Assembly: GCA_927441705.1 (NCBI GenBank)
Contig: CAKMKH010000017.1
Location: forward strand, 24,529-88,528
Source: an uncultured Acholeplasmataceae bacterium
GTDB taxonomy: Bacteria > Bacillota_I > Bacilli_A > Acholeplasmatales > Acholeplasmataceae
Direction of reading: 5' to 3'
DNA: 64,000 nt
In this document: piece by piece, positions 58,374 to 64,000 of the stretch
Position numbering within the stretch: position 1 is the first letter of the stretch
How the letters are laid out: every line of letters starts with the position of its first letter
The notes under the pieces: model-generated
What the model saw: the letters and a program-made list of their open reading frames with translations, nothing else
Databases searched by the model: none
What the model was told of the DNA's origin: nothing
Position numbers and translations under genes: made by a program

Positions 58374-58727
58374 CTAAATAAGATTTGTTATAACGTGAAT
58401 AGTAATTAGCACTAATGTAATTGGTCCCATAATACGATGAGCAATATAAAATGGTTTTTTCTTCAATCTATAAAATAATATGCCAAATATGCCTGTAAGT
58501 AATAAAGCAACTAGAGATAACAATCCTGTAAGGACTAATCTATTATTAATAATTGCGATCATCATATGCGTGATTGCAGTAAGGCTAGCGAGCATACCAA
58601 AAATTTTATGTCTTGAAGCAAGCCAAATAACATTTTTATTTTTTGTATATTGTTTTAAAGCATTCGTTGAAGCAAGCAAAAAGAATAATAAAGTCACTAT
58701 GCCTAATAAAATTAATAGCAGATCCAT
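58374..58727 (-). CDS. Small membrane protein, about 4 TM segments
   Basis: Hydrophobic pattern MDLLLILLGIVTLLFFLLAS...; start uncertain. Confidence 0.55.
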   Translation of the reverse strand: MDLLLILLGIVTLLFFLLASTNALKQYTKNKNVIWLASRHKIFGMLASLTAITHMMIAIINNRLVLTGLLSLVALLLTGIFGILFYRLKKKPFYIAHRIMGPITLVLITIHVITNLI

Positions 58728-58884
58728 ATATGTATCCTCCATTTGAATTTGACTATATCTTATCATATTTTTTTTAAATGCAATAATATTTCTTTATTTT
58801 TTCAAAGAATTGAACCATCTTGATATCATTTTGTATGCTATAATGAATATGCTTGTGTCAACATTTGGCACCTAGGAGGAAAAA

Positions 58885-59541
58885 ATGGATAATAAATTTA
58901 TGAAAAACATACCTTTAAGAGTGCTGCTCTATATTTCAGGTATTATGGTAACTGCTTTGGGTATTAATGTACTATTGCGTTCTACTTTGGGCGCTGGTGC
59001 TTGGGATACTGTAACAAACAATTTTAGTGAATTAACTAATATCACTTTAGGAACTGCAAGTGCAATTATCAACATTACTGTGTTATTGCTTGTATTAGCT
59101 TACAATAAGAAAGTTAAATATATCGCAATATTAATTCCTATTTTTGGAATTGCTGTTGCTATTGACTTTTGGGATATCATTGTCTTTGGAGAATTAATAA
59201 TTATTGATATGTGGTTGAAATTTGTATTCTTTATACTTGGTGCTTTTATTTTAACTTTAGGATTATCACTCATGATAGTTTCGAAATTCCCAGCGATGGT
59301 TTATGATGAATTAACTATTTCTTTGATGAGAATGTTCAAAGTTAAAAAATTCTTTAACATGCGTATAGCTATTGAGTTATTTGCGATAGCATTAGCTACA
59401 CTTTTTGGATTCTTAGCAGGCATCGGATTTGGTGCTGTCAATTTAGGTAGTTTTATATTAGCCATCGCAATCGGACCTATCATAACTATACATTTAAGTT
59501 GGTTACAATTGCTATTAAAAACTGAAGTTATTCCAACATAG
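58885..59541 (+). CDS. YczE/YitT-like integral membrane protein
   Basis: LLYISGIMVTALGINVLLRSTLGAGAWDTVTNNFSELTNITLGTASAIINITVLLL. Confidence 0.8.
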   Translation: MDNKFMKNIPLRVLLYISGIMVTALGINVLLRSTLGAGAWDTVTNNFSELTNITLGTASAIINITVLLLVLAYNKKVKYIAILIPIFGIAVAIDFWDIIVFGELIIIDMWLKFVFFILGAFILTLGLSLMIVSKFPAMVYDELTISLMRMFKVKKFFNMRIAIELFAIALATLFGFLAGIGFGAVNLGSFILAIAIGPIITIHLSWLQLLLKTEVIPT

Positions 59542-59598
59542 ATTTTTAAATCAAATCTATTCATGATAGAATAGAAATAGAATAATAGGAGGTATATC

Positions 59599-60090
59599 AT
59601 GGATCAATTGAATTATGAAATTGTTTCTAAAAAAGCCTATCGCACCATTGGTATGAAATGGGAAGGTAGTTGGAAAGATATTACAAACCTAAAAGGTATG
59701 ATTGTAACAATGAGTAAACGTGTCGGAGAACTTAGCGGTGCTGTAGACCCTTATCATCAGTTAGGATTATCATATCATGTGAAAAATGGTGGATTTATTC
59801 ACTATTCAGTATATGAGGTTGATGATAATCAGAAAATACCAGAAGGTATGATTGAATTTCTTGTGCCAGAGTCTACATACTTACATGTATCGCAGCCAAA
59901 AGGAAAGTCAATCGGACAAACTTATCATGATATCTTTGAATGGGTTTTAAAGAGTAAATACCAATTAAAATTGGATTCAAAAATTAAATATTATGACCCT
60001 CTTCCAATTAAACATGAAATTTATATGAGTGGTAGAGATTTAAATAATCCTTATTTTGAAATTTATATACCAATTGAAGAAAAAAACTAA
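59599..60090 (+). CDS. GyrI-like/AraC effector-binding domain protein
   Basis: YEIVSKKAYRTIGMKWEGSWKDI...LGLSYHVKNGGFIHYSVYEVDDN...YFEIYIPIEEKN. Confidence 0.8.
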   Translation: MDQLNYEIVSKKAYRTIGMKWEGSWKDITNLKGMIVTMSKRVGELSGAVDPYHQLGLSYHVKNGGFIHYSVYEVDDNQKIPEGMIEFLVPESTYLHVSQPKGKSIGQTYHDIFEWVLKSKYQLKLDSKIKYYDPLPIKHEIYMSGRDLNNPYFEIYIPIEEKN

Positions 60091-60094
60091 GAAT

Positions 60095-60138
60095 AAACTA
60101 TATGCTAAAAGAAAAAATTTTGCGTATAGTTTTTTTTA
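60095..60138 (+). terminator. Terminator after GyrI-like gene
   Basis: aaactatatgc...gcgtatagtttttttt. Confidence 0.75.
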
Positions 60139-60294
60139 TAGTCTAATTAAAAAAACTATTAGATTTACAAGAATAGCTTTACTCAGTCTATGTTACAAAA
60201 TTTTATGGTTAAGTCACTTTAATCATCCGTATAATTATCATAATTTTAATGTTATAATATTTCTAATGAAAAGTTTATCAGTTAGGAGATCGCA

Positions 60295-61458
60295 ATGCAT
60301 CTTAAAAAGGAGTTTTATAAAATATTTAATGAGCACCCGAAAAATCTTTATTTCTCACCTGGAAGAGTCAATTTGATAGGTGAGCATATAGACTATAATG
60401 GTGGTTTAGTTTTTCCTGCCGCAATTAGCTTAGGGACATATGCAGCTTTTAAAACAAGAAGTGATTCAAGGGTTCGTATATACTCAAAGAACTTTACGGA
60501 ACAAGGCATCATCGAATTTTCAATAAATGATTTAACATATCAAGATGCTCATCATTTCGCAAATTATATCAAAGGCGTCATGGAATTTATTAATCAAAAA
60601 TATCATGTCATTAATGATGGTTTTGATCTTTATATAGAAGGAACACTTCCACCACAATCTGGATTATCTTCTTCTGCATCTTTACTAGTTCTAATAATGT
60701 TTATTTTTAATGATGTTTATCAATTAAATATATCAAAAACTGATATGGCACTATATGCACAACATGTTGAAAACAACTATATGGGTATGCACTGTGGTAT
60801 CATGGATCAATTAATAATAGCTAAAGGTGTTAAAGATAAGGCTCTACTCATGAACACTAAAACATATGAGACAACTCCAGTAAATGCTTTTTTTGAGGGA
60901 TTTACATGGATTATCATAAATACTAATTATCAAAGAAAAACTACAGATTCAAAATATAATGAGCGTGTTAAAGAATGTCAAGATGCTTTAAAAATAATTA
61001 ACACTTATAAGGAAGTTTCTTATCTATGTGATATTTCAATTGATGAATATAAATCTATCGATATACTAATTAAAGATCCAATACTGAGAAAACGTGCTAA
61101 GCATGTTATTACAGAGCAACAGCGTGTATTAGATTCAAAAAATGCATTACTTAATAAAGATGCGACGCTTTTTGGAAAATTATTAATCGAGTCACATCAA
61201 TCGTTAAAAAATGATTATGAAGTAACAGGTCTAAATCTAGATGCACTCGTAGATGGTGCTTTACTAAACGGCGCTATTGGTGCTAGAGTAACTGGAGCTG
61301 GATTTGGAGGATGTGCGATTGCTCTTGTTCCTAATCATCTAATATCTTCTTTTGAAAAACAAACAAATCTGTATTATAAGCAGCACACCGGAATTGATGC
61401 ATCGTTTTATCAAGTCAATTTTGTTGATGGTGTAAGAAAACTGGAGGATTCAAAATGA
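60295..61458 (+). CDS. galK: Galactokinase
   Basis: FSPGRVNLIGEHIDYNGGLVFPAAI, LPPQSGLSSSASL, GARVTGAGFGGCAIAL; stop TGA overlaps galT ATG. Confidence 0.97.
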   Translation: MHLKKEFYKIFNEHPKNLYFSPGRVNLIGEHIDYNGGLVFPAAISLGTYAAFKTRSDSRVRIYSKNFTEQGIIEFSINDLTYQDAHHFANYIKGVMEFINQKYHVINDGFDLYIEGTLPPQSGLSSSASLLVLIMFIFNDVYQLNISKTDMALYAQHVENNYMGMHCGIMDQLIIAKGVKDKALLMNTKTYETTPVNAFFEGFTWIIINTNYQRKTTDSKYNERVKECQDALKIINTYKEVSYLCDISIDEYKSIDILIKDPILRKRAKHVITEQQRVLDSKNALLNKDATLFGKLLIESHQSLKNDYEVTGLNLDALVDGALLNGAIGARVTGAGFGGCAIALVPNHLISSFEKQTNLYYKQHTGIDASFYQVNFVDGVRKLEDSK

Positions 61459-62918
61459 ACGATCTTATAAATGGTTTATTAACATATGGTTTAAATAAAA
61501 ATATAATAACTGACTTAAATCAAGCTAAACAAAACCTAATTACATTATTCGAAATATCTGATTTCGAGTATCAACATATTGATAATGATATTTTTCGTGT
61601 ACTTGATAGTCTTCTAGATATAGCTTATAACAAAAAACTATTTAATCCGAATACCTCTATGGAAAGAGATCAATTCGAAGCCTTAATTTTTGATAAAATA
61701 ATGCCTTCGCCAAACGAAACAAAGGCTACTTTTAAACACTTATTTAATAGCGATGAAAATCAAGCGATAAAATATTTATACAATTTATCTATAGATGTTA
61801 ACTACATTAAATCAAAACGTACTTCTCAAAATTTAAAATGGGTTTATCAAAGTTCTTATGGAAAACTTGAATTAACAATAAATTTATCAAAACCTGAAAA
61901 AGATCCTAAAGATATCGCAAAAGCTCTAGAGATTAAAAATCAAGTGAACGGTGACTCTCCTCAATGTGTTTTATGTAAAGAAAATGAACATCGTTATGAA
62001 AATGCAAGAATGAATTTAAGAATTGTTCCTATGACTTTATTCAATCAAAAATGGCACTTTCAATATTCACCTTATGCATATTTTAATGAACATGCAATCA
62101 TCTTGAGTGACGAACATAGAGATATGAAGTTATCCTGTGATACTTTTGAGTATTTACTTGATTTTGTTGATTTAGTCCCAAATTATTTTATAGGTTCAAA
62201 TGCTGACTTATCAATTGTTGGTGGTTCTATTTTAAATCATGATCATTTTCAGGCTGGGAATTATAAATTTCCTGTTGAAGATTCTAAAACTCTAAAAACT
62301 TATGAAAATATTAAAAATATTTCAATAGAGCACTTAAATTGGCCATTATCTACGATTAAGTTAATTTCAATGGATAGGTTAATCTTATCTGATTTTGCAT
62401 GTCATCTTTTAAAATCGTGGAAAATTTATTCTAATCCTAAACTAGAGATTATTGCAAAAACTGATAAAATTCATCAAACAATTACGCCAATATTAAGAAA
62501 AGAAAACGGTATATATGCCTTGTACCTAATCCTTCGCAACAATCGCACCAATAAAGCATATCCTGATGGTATATTTCATCCTCACCCTGAAGTTCATCAT
62601 ATTAAAAAAGAAAATATTGGATTAATTGAAGCAATGGGATTGGCTATACTTCCTGGTAGATTAAAAACTGAGTTGATACAAGGCTATGCTTATATAAAAG
62701 ATAATATTTATCATAAAGATTTAGACAAACATAAAGATTGGCTAGATGCTCTTAAAAGATCTAACCAAGTACATTCTATAGAAGATTTATATCAAGAAGT
62801 TGGTAAAAAATTTGAAGAAGTTTTAAATCATTCTGGTGTCTTTAAATTAGATAATCAAGGCAAACAAGCCATGGATCAATTTATACTTAATACCATAAAT
62901 ACATATAAAAAAATGTAG
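61455..62918 (+). CDS. galT: UDP-glucose-hexose-1-phosphate uridylyltransferase, GalT class II
   Basis: CVLCKENEHRYENARMNLRIVPM, FQYSPYAYFNEHAIILSDEHRDMKL, GGSILNHDHFQAG, HPHPEVHHIKKENIGLIEAMGLAILPGRLK. Confidence 0.96.
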   Translation: MNDLINGLLTYGLNKNIITDLNQAKQNLITLFEISDFEYQHIDNDIFRVLDSLLDIAYNKKLFNPNTSMERDQFEALIFDKIMPSPNETKATFKHLFNSDENQAIKYLYNLSIDVNYIKSKRTSQNLKWVYQSSYGKLELTINLSKPEKDPKDIAKALEIKNQVNGDSPQCVLCKENEHRYENARMNLRIVPMTLFNQKWHFQYSPYAYFNEHAIILSDEHRDMKLSCDTFEYLLDFVDLVPNYFIGSNADLSIVGGSILNHDHFQAGNYKFPVEDSKTLKTYENIKNISIEHLNWPLSTIKLISMDRLILSDFACHLLKSWKIYSNPKLEIIAKTDKIHQTITPILRKENGIYALYLILRNNRTNKAYPDGIFHPHPEVHHIKKENIGLIEAMGLAILPGRLKTELIQGYAYIKDNIYHKDLDKHKDWLDALKRSNQVHSIEDLYQEVGKKFEEVLNHSGVFKLDNQGKQAMDQFILNTINTYKKM

Positions 62919-62943
62919 CTTATGAAGTGAACCCCAAAAAGTA

Positions 62944-62974
62944 GACACTATAAAAAAGAGGTCTACTTTTTTGT
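62944..62974. terminator. Bidirectional terminator between galT and MBL-fold gene
   Basis: aaaaagtagac...gtctactttttt. Confidence 0.75.
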
Positions 62975-62976
62975 TT

Positions 62977-63810
62977 TTATTCGTTTAGATCTACAATTAA
63001 TCCTGGATGAAAATGTTGTAATCGCTCCTTTAAAACGTTTTTCATAATATCAAAAGCTCTATCTCCTGTACAATGACCTGAATAATAAACTAAGATGTTC
63101 TTGTCTAACATAATTTTAGCCATGTCTTGAATATGACTTATAGATTCTTCATATTTTTCAAACCTACTTTGTAGATGAAACCCACCAAAAACTTCTGTAA
63201 TACATTTTGGTTTAACAAGTTTTTCGGCTTGATCAATAATATTTAAGATACCTTTATGTGCACAACCTGCGAATAGTACTTGATGATTATTTTCTGTAAC
63301 TATCAAACTATGCTCATGTTCGAAATTATCTTGTATCATTTCTTCTTTTACTTGTTTAAACATAGTTTGATTACTTTTAGGAAAATCAAAATCATGCTCT
63401 ATTTTATTGATAATTCTTAACTCTTCATCAATTAATAAATCACCTTTTATAAATGTAAATCTGTTTTTATCAATATATTGAGACAATCCAATATACGTGT
63501 ATTCGTTTTCTTTTCTCATCGAATAAAATGTTTCAAACGCACTTTCTTGAAGATAAATTGTTGCGTGCTTATTTACTCTTATAAAATCTTCTAGTCCTCC
63601 ACCATGATCATAATGTCCATGGGAAATGATTAATACATCTACTAGGCTTAAATCGATATTAAATCTTCTTGCGTTAGACAAAAACAAAGAACTTTGTCCA
63701 ACATCAAACAACACTTTGTGCTTATTTGTTTCAATATAAAAACTGACACCATGCTCAGCACCAAAATTAGGATCTAGCTGATGATCTTCAATCAAAGTAT
63801 ATATTTTCAT
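62977..63810 (-). CDS. MBL-fold metallohydrolase
   Basis: VDVLIISHGHYDHGGGLEDF (HxHxDH), VLFAGCAHKGILNI, GGFHLQ; start at MKIYTLIEDHQLDP. Confidence 0.9.
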   Translation of the reverse strand: MKIYTLIEDHQLDPNFGAEHGVSFYIETNKHKVLFDVGQSSLFLSNARRFNIDLSLVDVLIISHGHYDHGGGLEDFIRVNKHATIYLQESAFETFYSMRKENEYTYIGLSQYIDKNRFTFIKGDLLIDEELRIINKIEHDFDFPKSNQTMFKQVKEEMIQDNFEHEHSLIVTENNHQVLFAGCAHKGILNIIDQAEKLVKPKCITEVFGGFHLQSRFEKYEESISHIQDMAKIMLDKNILVYYSGHCTGDRAFDIMKNVLKERLQHFHPGLIVDLNE

Positions 63811-64000
63811 GACACGCCTCTTTTCTAACATAATCATATCACTTAAGTTAATAAAGTCAACATATAACACATTAAAAAAACTCATTTCATAATCGAAATG
63901 AGTTTATTTATTTAGTTCTTTAAAAATGTTTGTGGTATAAGATAGGCTTTCAAATAGGTTGTGGTCTTAATGGTTTAAAAAAAGAAGCCCTCATTACATG

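Noticed and set aside
60056-60376. 106-aa ORF between the GyrI-like gene and galK
   Set aside because: Overlaps both neighbours and spans the terminator at 60095-60138; very Ile/Phe/Ser-rich AT artefact.
1-64000. CRISPR array, prophage, restriction-modification or toxin-antitoxin module
   Set aside because: No regularly spaced repeats, phage structural genes, methylase motifs or recognisable TA pairs seen in the window.
63905-64000. Possible feature at the window end (tttgtggtataagataggctttcaaataggttgtgg)
   Set aside because: Too short and truncated by the window edge to assign.

Overview
The window is low-GC DNA that uses TGA as a stop codon and resembles a Mollicute of the Acholeplasma type; the taxon is inferred from gene content, not searched. 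Most of it is densely packed housekeeping operons. On the + strand are pepF (truncated by the window edge), T-box-trpS, def, an fRMsr-like GAF protein, rpsD and galK-galT. On the - strand are dagK-like, T-box-tyrS, ccpA-like, rplS, rpsP-khpA-rimM-trmD, ylbF/ylbG, rsuA, thiI, pgk-HTH/cupin-HPr-like-tpiA, a ComK-like gene, an msmK/ugpC ATPase, sufCDSUB, oppABCDF, a PFOR gene, bcp and pstSCAB-phoU-phoB-phoR. There are four tRNAs (Leu-UAG, Gln-UUG, His-GUG, Trp-CCA). I saw no CRISPR array, rRNA, prophage or intact transposon. Items most worth follow-up: (1) a PstS whose two halves are in circularly permuted order, preceded by a three-repeat, 11-bp-phased Pho-box candidate; (2) a tandem lipoprotein trypsin-like protease and pseudoprotease pair (triad apparently H/D/S in one and Q/K/N in the other) next to a PucR/CdaR-type regulator; (3) a ComK-family protein; (4) an unassigned structured small RNA candidate with its own terminator upstream of the suf operon; (5) a two-state rpsD leader in which one tttttacc segment can pair with either of two ggtaaaaa segments, one covering the Shine-Dalgarno; (6) an Opp transporter with large non-catalytic insertions in OppC, OppD and OppF and an Ig-like domain on OppA. 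All family calls come from reading motifs by eye; no database search was run.
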